Below are positions 15,536 through 23,841 of a DNA stretch of 64,000 nt, piece by piece. This stretch comes from Olavius algarvensis Delta 4 endosymbiont (GTDB taxonomy: Bacteria > Desulfobacterota > Desulfobacteria > Desulfobacterales > CAJINA01), in the NCBI GenBank assembly GCA_905176665.1, contig CAJINA010000008.1, positions 1 to 64,000 of the forward strand, in the 5' to 3' direction. The translations under genes were made by a program, and so were the position numbers. The first letter of the stretch is position 1, and every line of letters begins with the position of its first letter. The notes beneath the pieces were generated by a model that worked only from the letters and a program-made list of their open reading frames with translations, was not told the DNA's origin and searched no databases.

Positions 15536-18280
15536 ATGCTTGAAACCGGCGTCATTCTGCTGCTTTCCCTGATGTACCTGACCCTGCTATTCGCGATAGC
15601 AACCTGGGGTGATCAGCGGGCCGACGAAGGGCGCAGCCTGATCAGCAATCCTTACATCTACGCCCTCTCACTGGCGGTGTATTGCACGGCCTGGACCTTT
15701 TACGGCAGTGTCGGGATGGCGGTCAGTTCCGGACCGCTGTTTTTGACTACCTACATCGGTCCTACCCTCATGGCGACCCTGGGTTGGCTGGTTATCAAGA
15801 AAATCCTGCGCATCAGCCGGATCCACCGGATCACCTCCATTGCCGATTTTATTTCTTCACGGTACGGCAAAAGCCAGGTCCTGGGCGGCATGGTAACCGT
15901 CATCGCCGTATTGGGCATCATCCCTTACATTTCCCTGCAGTTGAAGGCGGTTTCCACCGGATACCTGTTGATCCAGCAATATCCGATCATATACGGCCCC
16001 ACCCATTTTTCGGATATTCCCGTTCTGCAGGACACGGCCTTCTATATTGCCCTTATTCTGGCCGTCTTTGCCATCCTGTTCGGCACCCGTCACCTGGAAA
16101 CAACCGAGCGTCACGAAGGCATGGTGGCGGCCATTGCCTTCGAATCCATCGTGAAACTGGTGGCCTTTCTGTCGGTGGGGCTTTTTGTGGTGTACGGCCT
16201 GAACGACGGGATTGCCGACATTTTTACCCGGGCGCGTAACATGCCCGAACTGCAGCAGGTCTTTTCGTTCGACAACTACACCATGAACTATTCCGACTGG
16301 TTTCTCTTTACGTTTCTGTCCATGATGGCAGTCATTTTTCTGCCGCGGCAGTTTCAGGTAACTGTGGTGGAAAACGTCAATGAGGACCATCTCAACAAAG
16401 CCATCTGGTTGTTCCCCCTGTACCTGCTGGTGATCAACCTGTTCGTAATACCCATTGCCCTGGCCGGGGTACTCCAGTTTCCGGGGGGCAACTATGAGGC
16501 GGACACCTTTGTGCTCTCCTTGCCCATGGCCGGCAATCAGGAGGAACTGGCGCTCTTTGTCTTTATCGGCGGTATGTCCGCTGCAACCGGGATGGTCATC
16601 GTGGAAACGGTGGCCCTGTCCACCATGATCTGCAATGACCTGGTCATGCCGATTGTGCTGCGGGTTTCGTTTATCGGTATCGATCATCGGCGCGATCTCT
16701 CCCGGCTGCTGCTCTCGATCCGGCGCGGCAGCATCATCGTCGTACTGCTGCTGGGATATGCCTACTTCCGGCTTGTCGGTGAATTCTACGCCCTGGTTTC
16801 CCTCGGTATGGTCTCCTTCGCCGCGGTGGCTCAATTTGTACCGGCCATGCTCGGCGGTATTTTCTGGAAGGGAGCGAACCGAACCGGTGCCTTCTACGGT
16901 CTCCTGGCCGGTTTTTCTGTCTGGGCTTATACCCTGGTGCTGCCTACCCTGGTTCAGGCCGGTATCCTGGACAAGAGCCTGGTCACCGAGGGACCGTTCG
17001 GGATTGGTTTTCTGAAACCATTTGAACTTTTCGGCTTACAGGGCTTCAGCCATGTTCCCCACGCCGTCTTCTGGAGCATGCTGGCGAATATCTCGTTTTA
17101 CATCGGCGGGTCGCTGTTTGGCCGCGCTTCAACCATCGAGCAGACCCAGGCGGCGCTTTTTGTGGACGTTTTTAAATTCTCGGGGCTGTCATCCGGGTCG
17201 GTCATCCCCCGGGGTACCGCTTCATCCCAGGAGTTGAAATCGATGCTGGAGCGTTTTCTCGGCCGGGAGCGGGCCACCAGGGCGACCGAGGAATACCGCC
17301 AGTTGAAAGGTGTTGACTGGGAAAGGTCGCCCATTGCCAGCGTCGATATGGTGAGTCACGCCGAGTCCCTGCTCGCCAGGGCCATCGGAACCTCCTCCGC
17401 CCACGTGGTCATCGGGACGATCATCACGGAAGAGCCGGTGCGTATCGATAAAGTGATGGAGATGCTGGATGAAACCCGCAAGGTCATCACCTACAGCCGC
17501 GAACTGGAACAGGCCACTGCCGATCTGCAGGCAGCCAACGAGCGCCTCGAGGAACTCGACCGGCTCAAGGATGATTTCATTTCCACGGTCACCCACGAAC
17601 TGCGTACGCCCCTGACTTCGGTGCGTTCCCTAGCGGAGATTTTACATGCCACACCTGCCTTAAGCGACCAGAAACACAGGCAATTCACTGCCACTATCAT
17701 CAAGGAGAGTGAACGCCTGACCCGCCTGGTCAGTCAGGTGCTGGACGTAGAGAAGATCGTGTCCGGGAAGATGCAGTGGCATCTGGCGCCGGTGAACATC
17801 ATGCATGTCATCCTGGAGGCGGTTGAATCCACACGACGACTGATCGAGGACAAAAAAATCGAGCTGGCGCTGGATCTGGACGACCAACTGCCCACCATCT
17901 ACGGCGATCACGACCGCCTCATCCAGGTAATGGTGAATCTCATCTCGAACGCGGTGAAGTTCTGCCCCTCCTCGGATGGTCTCATGGCCATCACCCTGCG
18001 CTCGGATAAAAGCAATATCTGCGTGGATGTCAAAGATAACGGCATCGGTATCAGCAAGAAGGACAGGGTTGCTATATTCGATAAATTCCAGCAGGTTAAA
18101 AACTTACGGACCGGCCGGCCGGCCGGGTCCGGGCTGGGACTCACGATTACCAAGCACATCGTGGAGTTTCACAAAGGCCGGATCTCGGTAAAGAGCAAAC
18201 CGGGTAAAGGCGCCACCTTCACGTTCACCTTGCCTAAAAAAGAATCTTTGGAAATACACCAGACACCCTATGGTGTCTAA
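15536..18280 (+). CDS. Sodium/solute symporter-histidine kinase fusion (CbrA-like)
   Basis: The 914 residues begin with a 12-13 TM sodium:solute symporter domain (~1-530, starting ETGVILLLSLMYLTLLFAI). A linker and coiled coil (~560-670) follow, then HisKA with H687 in VTHELRTP and an HATPase domain (NLISNAVKF, DNGIGI, GSGLGLT). It has no receiver, unlike many hybrids, so it needs a separate response regulator; none is encoded next to it. The family couples sensing or uptake of a small solute to gene control (CbrA does this for carbon/nitrogen balance). The ligand is unknown. It may be co-transcribed with the small protein upstream. Confidence 0.93.
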   Translation: MLETGVILLLSLMYLTLLFAIATWGDQRADEGRSLISNPYIYALSLAVYCTAWTFYGSVGMAVSSGPLFLTTYIGPTLMATLGWLVIKKILRISRIHRITSIADFISSRYGKSQVLGGMVTVIAVLGIIPYISLQLKAVSTGYLLIQQYPIIYGPTHFSDIPVLQDTAFYIALILAVFAILFGTRHLETTERHEGMVAAIAFESIVKLVAFLSVGLFVVYGLNDGIADIFTRARNMPELQQVFSFDNYTMNYSDWFLFTFLSMMAVIFLPRQFQVTVVENVNEDHLNKAIWLFPLYLLVINLFVIPIALAGVLQFPGGNYEADTFVLSLPMAGNQEELALFVFIGGMSAATGMVIVETVALSTMICNDLVMPIVLRVSFIGIDHRRDLSRLLLSIRRGSIIVVLLLGYAYFRLVGEFYALVSLGMVSFAAVAQFVPAMLGGIFWKGANRTGAFYGLLAGFSVWAYTLVLPTLVQAGILDKSLVTEGPFGIGFLKPFELFGLQGFSHVPHAVFWSMLANISFYIGGSLFGRASTIEQTQAALFVDVFKFSGLSSGSVIPRGTASSQELKSMLERFLGRERATRATEEYRQLKGVDWERSPIASVDMVSHAESLLARAIGTSSAHVVIGTIITEEPVRIDKVMEMLDETRKVITYSRELEQATADLQAANERLEELDRLKDDFISTVTHELRTPLTSVRSLAEILHATPALSDQKHRQFTATIIKESERLTRLVSQVLDVEKIVSGKMQWHLAPVNIMHVILEAVESTRRLIEDKKIELALDLDDQLPTIYGDHDRLIQVMVNLISNAVKFCPSSDGLMAITLRSDKSNICVDVKDNGIGISKKDRVAIFDKFQQVKNLRTGRPAGSGLGLTITKHIVEFHKGRISVKSKPGKGATFTFTLPKKESLEIHQTPYGV

Positions 18281-18359
18281 AAAGGGTTTGAAGGAGTTCA
18301 AGGGCCCCTGCGGGTTTAGAAAGAATCTCGAGATAAATGCGCATGCCTCGGAGGGTTTT

Positions 18360-18382
18360 CCTTCAGTCTTCAGCCTTCGGCC
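18360..18382. repeat. CTTCAGTCTTCAGCCTTC short repeat, left of the DMT gene
   Basis: A 23-bp run matching, in inverted orientation, the repeat at 19,272-19,297 on the other side of the DMT transporter gene. A further pair lies at 33,444-33,500. The unit is built from near-repeats of CTTCAG. Confidence 0.65.
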
Positions 18383-18385
18383 TTT

Positions 18386-19261
18386 TTACCCTGCATACCC
18401 TATTATCATAATAATGACCGCGCCGGCGAGCATGAGAAGGGCCCCGGCGGCGCGGATGGGGATATTTTCCTCTTTGAAGAACAAGCCGCCGAAGAAGACA
18501 CCGATGAGGATACTCAGGCGTTTGACCGAAATCATATATACGACCTTTGTCAAGGAGACCGCCCAACCATGCAGCACTGCGTGGAAGTACAGCAATAGAC
18601 CTGCCACGAGGCCCTTTACAGGATTCACGGTGAAAGTCTGCAGGTTCACTTTTCCCAACAGCCACAGGACCATCACCATGGAAATATTCAGTGCGGTAAA
18701 AAAGAGTACGGTAAAAAACATGACCGACGAGTGGACGATGGCCACCTTGCCGATCACAACCGCAAACCCGAAAAGAAAGGCGACAATCAACATGAGGATA
18801 GAACCCGGTTCCCGGATCAAATGCGCCGACCCCAGGCCGGCCCTGGCTTCCCGGGGGTCCAGGTTGAGGACAAAACTGCCCAGCACCGTCAGCAGAATAC
18901 CGGCTCCGCCCCACATGTTCGGCAGTTCCCCGAGGAACATATAACCCGGAATCATGGCAAAGATCGGCGTAAAAGCCAGGTACGGCAGCGTCAGGCTGAG
19001 GGGCGCAATCTGAATCGCCCGCATGTAGAGGGTAAAACAGATGGCGTTCAGAGGGAGGCTGACCAGAAAACAGAACAGGAAGATTTTATCCAGCGGCGGG
19101 ATTTCCACCAGGGAAAGCGTTGCCGTGAACAGCGGCAGGCTGAAGAACATGGGGATGACCGCCATCTCATAGGATGAAAGGTGTGCGAAATGTTTTTTGA
19201 CCCAGGCGTCCTGGGAAGCGACAACCAGAGCCGTTGCGATGGCAAGCGGTATCCAGAGCAT
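18386..19261 (-). CDS. EamA/DMT-superfamily 10-TM transporter
   Basis: The 291 residues form about ten hydrophobic helices in two EamA halves, each with the internal-repeat pattern of drug/metabolite transporters (second half SSVMFFTVLFFTALNISMV onward). Such proteins export amino acids, metabolites or drugs across the inner membrane; the substrate cannot be read from sequence. It is a single-gene unit on the minus strand flanked by inverted CTTCAGTCTTCAG repeats, which is compatible with movement as a cassette, though no transposase is present. Confidence 0.87.
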   Translation of the reverse strand: MLWIPLAIATALVVASQDAWVKKHFAHLSSYEMAVIPMFFSLPLFTATLSLVEIPPLDKIFLFCFLVSLPLNAICFTLYMRAIQIAPLSLTLPYLAFTPIFAMIPGYMFLGELPNMWGGAGILLTVLGSFVLNLDPREARAGLGSAHLIREPGSILMLIVAFLFGFAVVIGKVAIVHSSVMFFTVLFFTALNISMVMVLWLLGKVNLQTFTVNPVKGLVAGLLLYFHAVLHGWAVSLTKVVYMISVKRLSILIGVFFGGLFFKEENIPIRAAGALLMLAGAVIIMIIGYAG

Positions 19262-19271
19262 TATATTAGCT

Positions 19272-19356
19272 GTTTAGGCTGAAGACTGAAGGCCGAAGGA
19301 TAATCTTTCAAGGCTAAAAGCCTACTTCAGTCTAAACGCCTTCAGCCTTCAGACTT
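19272..19356. repeat. CTGAAGACTGAAGGCC repeats, right of the DMT gene
   Basis: Two stretches of CTGAAG-type sequence (19,272-19,298 and 19,324-19,356) form an imperfect inverted repeat that could fold back. The first is the inverse of the 18,360 repeat. The hairpin might also stop transcription between the DMT gene and the downstream DUF3786 gene, but it has no U-tract. Confidence 0.6.
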
Positions 19357-19360
19357 ATAA

Positions 19361-20266
19361 TCATACATTCAAAAGCTTATCCGTGGTGACACTGACGATG
19401 CCCCAGATGGTATCGGCCGGCAGATGGGCATCGATACTGCGGTCGAACAGGATTGATACTTTGGCCGGGAATTCCTCGTCGGCTCCCCACAGGAGGTAGT
19501 AGACCGGTATTTTGGGAAACGGCCGTACGCAGACCGCGGCATCGGCCAACTGCAATCGGGAGCCGCCCAGCTGGTCACCGGCTTTGAACAGCAGCTCGGG
19601 GCGGCGCCCGAACTTAGCGACAAGCTTGTCGGTTTTTAATTCATGCGGTCCCTGGAAAAACTGGGCGTCTTTCAGATCAAGGGGACCGACCATTTCGTTC
19701 CGAAAGGGATGGTCGGCCGCGTTGAGCAGATAGACCAGCAGCATCAATTCCAAAAACGGGTCCGCTGCCCGGCGCCAATGACCGGGGCCGCCTTTCTGGA
19801 TCTCCTGGGCTGTGACATCCACCCGGATCTCCTCATTGAAAGCCGGCACCAGTAGCCCCCCCTCACCATCCATCATCACCGCTGCGCGGGGGCAGAGTTC
19901 CGGCAGTTTCAAATCACGCAATTGCCGCCAGTATTCCGGAGGAACCACGACTCCGTCCCCGTAAGGTGCCCGGGTGGTCTTCTTTTCGTTGCGACGACGG
20001 GTCTGCATGTCCACATAGCCTCGGCTGAAGGGGTACTCCCCTTCTCTAAAATTTTCGCAGGGGAACATATCGCAATCGTGCAGGCAATACGCCACTTGAT
20101 TCAGCACCGCGCAGGCCAAGATGGGACAGGGCGCACCCAGCAGCTTTTCCTGGGCGGCAAGTTTGCGCTGCCCGGCCGGGCTGGTCCCGCTGCCGCAGCT
20201 CGAGCAAGTGCCGTCTGTATTCAAGCGACAGACATCGCAGTTGATACCGCAGGCACCGGTAGGCAT
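19361..20266 (-). CDS. DUF3786 protein with Cys-rich N-terminus
   Basis: The start is set at the ATG at 20266, preceded by AGGGGGTGA; the longer frame would run into rlmD. The 301-residue protein opens with a cysteine cluster (CGINCDVCRLNTDGTCSSC plus further Cys in CPILAC and CLHDCDMFPC), probably a metal or Fe-S site. The C-terminal ~160 residues match the DUF3786 pattern (DPFLELMLLVYLLNA, then GADEEFPAKVSILFD). DUF3786 proteins are frequent in anaerobes and sometimes linked to corrinoid proteins; the function is unknown. It begins 4 bp after the rlmD stop, so the two are one transcript. Confidence 0.8.
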   Translation of the reverse strand: MPTGACGINCDVCRLNTDGTCSSCGSGTSPAGQRKLAAQEKLLGAPCPILACAVLNQVAYCLHDCDMFPCENFREGEYPFSRGYVDMQTRRRNEKKTTRAPYGDGVVVPPEYWRQLRDLKLPELCPRAAVMMDGEGGLLVPAFNEEIRVDVTAQEIQKGGPGHWRRAADPFLELMLLVYLLNAADHPFRNEMVGPLDLKDAQFFQGPHELKTDKLVAKFGRRPELLFKAGDQLGGSRLQLADAAVCVRPFPKIPVYYLLWGADEEFPAKVSILFDRSIDAHLPADTIWGIVSVTTDKLLNV

Positions 20267-20270
20267 GGGT

Positions 20271-21665
20271 TCACCCCCTGATCCGATCAAGCCGGGCGAC
20301 GGCTTCGATGTGAAAGGTATGCGGAAACATATCCACCGGCTGGACCTCCGCCACCTGGTAAGCATCCTTGAGAAGCGCTATATCGCGCGCCAGAGTGGCC
20401 GGGTTGCAGGAGACATAGACGATTCGCGGGGATCCGATGTCGAGTACTTTCTTTACCACGTCCTTGTGCATGCCCGACCGCGGAGGATCGATGATCATCA
20501 CATCCGGGCGGGCGGCGTGCGCGGGCAACAACTGCCGGATGTCTCCCAGAAGAAAATGACAGTTCTCAATGCCGTTACGCTCGCAATTTTTCCGGGCATC
20601 GGCAATGGCACTCTCCACGATCTCCATGCCAACAACGGACCGGGCCCTGGCCGCCAGGCAGATGGCGATGGTCCCGGTACCACAGTAGAGGTCCAGGACT
20701 GTCTCGGTCCCGGTCAAGCCGGCATACTGACGGGCGGTTTCGTAGAGCGTATGGGCCCCGCGGGTGTTGGTCTGGAAAAAGCTGTTTGCGGAGATTTCGA
20801 ACTCATATTTCCCGATGCGGTCTTGCAAGGTCCGGTCGCCGGCCAGGTGAACTTCGTATTCACCGGCCGCCACGCCCGCTTTGCGCGTGGTGACGTTGTT
20901 GACCACCGAACTTACGCTGGGAAACGTTTCCCGGAGCATGGCCGCCAGAGGATTCAGGACGTGCCGGTTCTCGGCCGCGGTAACCACGTTGACCATCCAG
21001 GTGTTGCGGTCGACCGAGTGCCGCAGCATCAAAAACCGCCAGAAACCCTTGTGGGAACGCAGGCCATAGGCGGGCTGCCCGGAGTTGCGCATATACGCTT
21101 TGACAGCATTGCGGATGGCATTGCCCTCTTCCGGGTGGAGATAGCAGGTGTCGATGTCCAGAACCTTATTGAACGTCCCGGGCACGTGCAGGCCCAGTGC
21201 AAAGTCCATTTTGATTTCCGGATTGCCCAGCTCTTCCGGCATCAGCCAGCGCCGGTCGGTACAGGAAAATTCCATTTTATTGCGGTATCCGAACACCTTT
21301 TCCGAAGGCAGGGTCGGATGAACCGGGACATCCCTCAGCAATGCCAGGTGCGCGAGGGATTCGACCACATGCTGACGCTTGAATTCAAGCTGACGCCGGT
21401 AATCCAGAAACTGCCATTTGCAGCCGCCGCAATAGCCGCTGTAGCGGCAGCGCGGCGGGACCCGCAAAGGGGATGGCTCCAGTGGTTCGATGACCCGCGC
21501 TTCGGCAAAGGTCTTTTTCTTTTTTACGATCCGAATAAGGGCCCGGTCGCCTGGAACAGCCTGGTCCACAAAAACCGCCATGCCATCGATCTTGACGAGC
21601 CCCCGGCCGCCAAACGCGATATCCGCAACCGAAACTTCGAATTCCCGCCCCTTTTTAACAGTCAT
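20271..21665 (-). CDS. rlmD: 23S rRNA (uracil-5)-methyltransferase, RlmD/TrmA family
   Basis: The ATG at 21665 (preceded by GAGGGG) is preferred over an upstream TTG; it gives 464 residues. An N-terminal TRAM domain (~1-58) is followed by the Fe-S cysteines of CRYSGYCGGC. The SAM site is VLDLYCGTGTIAICLA and the catalytic Cys lies in VYVSCNPATLARD. The family converts uridine to 5-methyluridine in 23S rRNA (or tRNA) with SAM. RlmD, RlmCD and TrmA cannot be fully separated by eye; the 4Fe-4S cysteines favour RlmD-type rRNA enzymes. Confidence 0.92.
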   Translation of the reverse strand: MTVKKGREFEVSVADIAFGGRGLVKIDGMAVFVDQAVPGDRALIRIVKKKKTFAEARVIEPLEPSPLRVPPRCRYSGYCGGCKWQFLDYRRQLEFKRQHVVESLAHLALLRDVPVHPTLPSEKVFGYRNKMEFSCTDRRWLMPEELGNPEIKMDFALGLHVPGTFNKVLDIDTCYLHPEEGNAIRNAVKAYMRNSGQPAYGLRSHKGFWRFLMLRHSVDRNTWMVNVVTAAENRHVLNPLAAMLRETFPSVSSVVNNVTTRKAGVAAGEYEVHLAGDRTLQDRIGKYEFEISANSFFQTNTRGAHTLYETARQYAGLTGTETVLDLYCGTGTIAICLAARARSVVGMEIVESAIADARKNCERNGIENCHFLLGDIRQLLPAHAARPDVMIIDPPRSGMHKDVVKKVLDIGSPRIVYVSCNPATLARDIALLKDAYQVAEVQPVDMFPHTFHIEAVARLDRIRG

Positions 21666-21843
21666 AATCCCCTCGGGCAATTAAAAAAACAGTTGGAAAT
21701 AATTGTCATATTTTGTTACCTTAATTAATTGTCTCCCAATAAAACAACGGCTCCCGGCCAAGACGCCGGCACAGTTCAAATATGTCCCGTTGGCCAGCGT
21801 CGAGAGCGGACCATATAAACTTTGGGCCGGTTTCCGGCGGGCG

Positions 21844-22638
21844 ATGCCCGGTGTAACACCGATATACCCTTTCAAGCAAGCAAAGAGTCACCAGGTTAAG
21901 GAATTTAAAATTTCAACTGATACCGCTGTCACTTTTCGGTCTGGGGGCTATCTTCTTAACAGTACCCTGCACCTGCCGGACGTACCCCGGCCGGCCGTCG
22001 TGATCGGGTCACACGGACTGTTCGGAACCGCAGCGTCCGCCAAGCAAACAGCCCTGGCCGCCGCCTGTTTGGGGGCCGGGATCGGCTACCTGCGTTTCGA
22101 TCACCGGGGCTGCGGAGGCAGTGAAGGTGATTTCGAAAAGGTGACCACCCTGGAGGGCCGGGTGCAGGACCTGCTTGCAGCCGCGGCCATGATCCGCAGA
22201 CGGTCGGATACGGGCGACCGGTTTGGATACTTCGGTAGCAGTTTGGGGGGTGCTGTCTGCATCCGGGCCTGCGGGAAGAAACCGCCGGACGCAATGGTTC
22301 TGTGCGCTGCACCGGTCCGCAGCGGTGATATCGATCCGGACCGCGCCGCCGCAACAAACGGTTCAGCGGGGCCGGCCTTGCGACCGGCGGGCCTGACATT
22401 CGATGTGGCCGTGGAAGCGGCCGCCCTTCAGGAAATTCTGATTTTCCACGGGGATGCGGATGAGGTGGTTCCCTACCGACACGCCGGTGAGATTTACGAC
22501 GCTGCGGCCGGTCCCAAAGAAATGATCACCCTGCCCGGCGGCGATCATCGGATGACGCTTGCTGAACACCAGCAACTGTTTGTGACCGAAACGATCCGGT
22601 GGTTCCAGGACCGTCTTGCGGCCACCGATGGATCTTGA
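21844..22638 (+). CDS. Alpha/beta hydrolase (serine hydrolase)
   Basis: The fold motifs are clear: oxyanion region GSHGLFG, RFDHRGCGGSEGDF, nucleophile elbow GSSLGG, Asp in HGDADEVVPYRHA and the terminal His in GGDHRMT. The start is uncertain. A TTG at 21703 would add 47 residues that look like translated intergenic DNA, so the ATG at 21844 is used. It probably acts on an ester or small acyl substrate in the cytoplasm (no signal peptide). It is divergent from rlmD. Confidence 0.78.
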   Translation: MPGVTPIYPFKQAKSHQVKEFKISTDTAVTFRSGGYLLNSTLHLPDVPRPAVVIGSHGLFGTAASAKQTALAAACLGAGIGYLRFDHRGCGGSEGDFEKVTTLEGRVQDLLAAAAMIRRRSDTGDRFGYFGSSLGGAVCIRACGKKPPDAMVLCAAPVRSGDIDPDRAAATNGSAGPALRPAGLTFDVAVEAAALQEILIFHGDADEVVPYRHAGEIYDAAAGPKEMITLPGGDHRMTLAEHQQLFVTETIRWFQDRLAATDGS

Positions 22639-22665
22639 CTATTACTTTTCGGTAGCAATTATTTA

Positions 22666-22857
22666 GAAGCTATCTCAAAAAAAGGATTTTTGGTCAAAAT
22701 CAAGGCGGCCGCGAAGTGCCCCGCGTTGCGGGACTTCCCGCTTGGTCTATTTCCTCGATGGTGGGTCGCAACCCGGAGGAATACTGGGGAGTATTTCGAG
22801 GACTTGAACCGAGCGCCCAACGCCGAGTTTGAGCTAAAAGACTTTTTTAAGATGGCT
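22666..22857. repeat. MITE-like element, long copy (~190 bp)
   Basis: The ends are AAGCTATCTCAAAAA and TTTTTAAGATGGCTT. Read in reverse, the interior matches the 15,026 copy (CGGCGTTGGGCGCTCGGTTC and CGGCCGCCTTGATTTTG) with an internal insertion of about 45 bp. It fills the gap between the hydrolase and the SPFH gene and must sit close to the SPFH promoter. Confidence 0.78.
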
Positions 22858-22899
22858 TACAGACGTTGTTGAACGAAATATGACGAACAAGGAGTTCGC

Positions 22900-23841
22900 A
22901 TGGCTGAAAAACCCCAGTTCACCGTTCTGCGAAGGTCCTTCATCCTATCGGTTGTCAGGCGCCTGGTCGCCCTGATCGTTGTCGCCGGGCTGGTATACGG
23001 CTTGGTTGCGGGGGTCTACGCCACCCGCACGATATTCAAAGTAAAGATGAACTACGCCGTGGTGCTGGAAAAATTCGGGGGCATCCGGGAAGCCGTAACC
23101 GAAGTTGGGTGGCATGCGCGCTGGCCTTTTTTCACCAAGATCGAACAGAAAGTCACGCTGATGAACCAGCGGCTTTTTCTTGGCGGGCAACTCGAACCCA
23201 TGCGGATCATATCCCAGGAAAACGTAGCCCTGTGGACATCGGCAGTGCTGACGTACCGTATCCGGGACCTGCATACCTGGGCCATTGAAAACCTGGACCC
23301 GTTGAGCATCCTCCAGGGGGACTATGACGGCATCGTCAAGGATATTCTCCAGGCCCAGGAGGTTGATCGGCTGGTCAGCGACCGCGAATCCATCAAGGAG
23401 GAAATCTTCAGCGCGCTCAAATCCCGTCCGATCAATGAAGGCGGTCCTACGCTGGAAAAGAAATACGGGATCGAGGTGGTCAGTTTCGTGCTCAAGGAGA
23501 CCCGCTTTGGCGATAAGCTGGTGGAGGCCACCGAAGAGAAAAAACGCCGCGAACTGATTGCTGAAGCAGAAAATTATGCCGCCGACCAGGAAGCCAGCCG
23601 TATCCGCAAACTCTACGCGGCCTACATGGAAAGCATTCAACAACTCCAAAAAGCGCTCGGTCGGCCGGACCATTCCACGGACCAGGCCCTGTTGGAATTT
23701 CTGGTGCAGCAGAAATGGGCCAGTGCCTATGAAAAAAACCAGGCCGGCCAGAATACGGTCGTCCTCCAGAACACCGGGGCGACGCCCAATCTCACCCTGC
23801 CCTCACCTTCTGACATGGCACCTGCTGCGGGGAGGAAATAA
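22900..23841 (+). CDS. SPFH/Band 7 (HflC/stomatin-like) membrane protein
   Basis: A 313-residue protein with one N-terminal TM (~19-42). A prohibitin/stomatin core follows (VKMNYAVVLEKFGGI, then ISQENVALWTSAVLTYRI), and a long charged helix ends at ~residue 265. HflC, the HflKC partner of FtsH, is the closest analogue in layout. Its stop overlaps the start of the AAA-AAA-Lon gene by one base (TAATG), so the two are made together. The likely role is a membrane scaffold that recruits or restricts the protease (inference). Confidence 0.88.
   Translation: MAEKPQFTVLRRSFILSVVRRLVALIVVAGLVYGLVAGVYATRTIFKVKMNYAVVLEKFGGIREAVTEVGWHARWPFFTKIEQKVTLMNQRLFLGGQLEPMRIISQENVALWTSAVLTYRIRDLHTWAIENLDPLSILQGDYDGIVKDILQAQEVDRLVSDRESIKEEIFSALKSRPINEGGPTLEKKYGIEVVSFVLKETRFGDKLVEATEEKKRRELIAEAENYAADQEASRIRKLYAAYMESIQQLQKALGRPDHSTDQALLEFLVQQKWASAYEKNQAGQNTVVLQNTGATPNLTLPSPSDMAPAAGRK

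Noticed and set aside
18259..18285. AGACACC-ctat-GGTGTCT hairpin at the end of the symporter-kinase as a terminator
   Set aside because: It is followed by an A-run rather than a U-run on the coding strand and overlaps the stop codon.
20121..21728. 535-codon open frame on the plus strand
   Set aside because: It is antisense to rlmD and DUF3786, whose motifs are intact; long antisense frames are expected at this GC content.
21703..21843. N-terminal extension of the alpha/beta hydrolase from a TTG
   Set aside because: The extra residues resemble translated intergenic DNA and the hydrolase fold starts well after 21,844.
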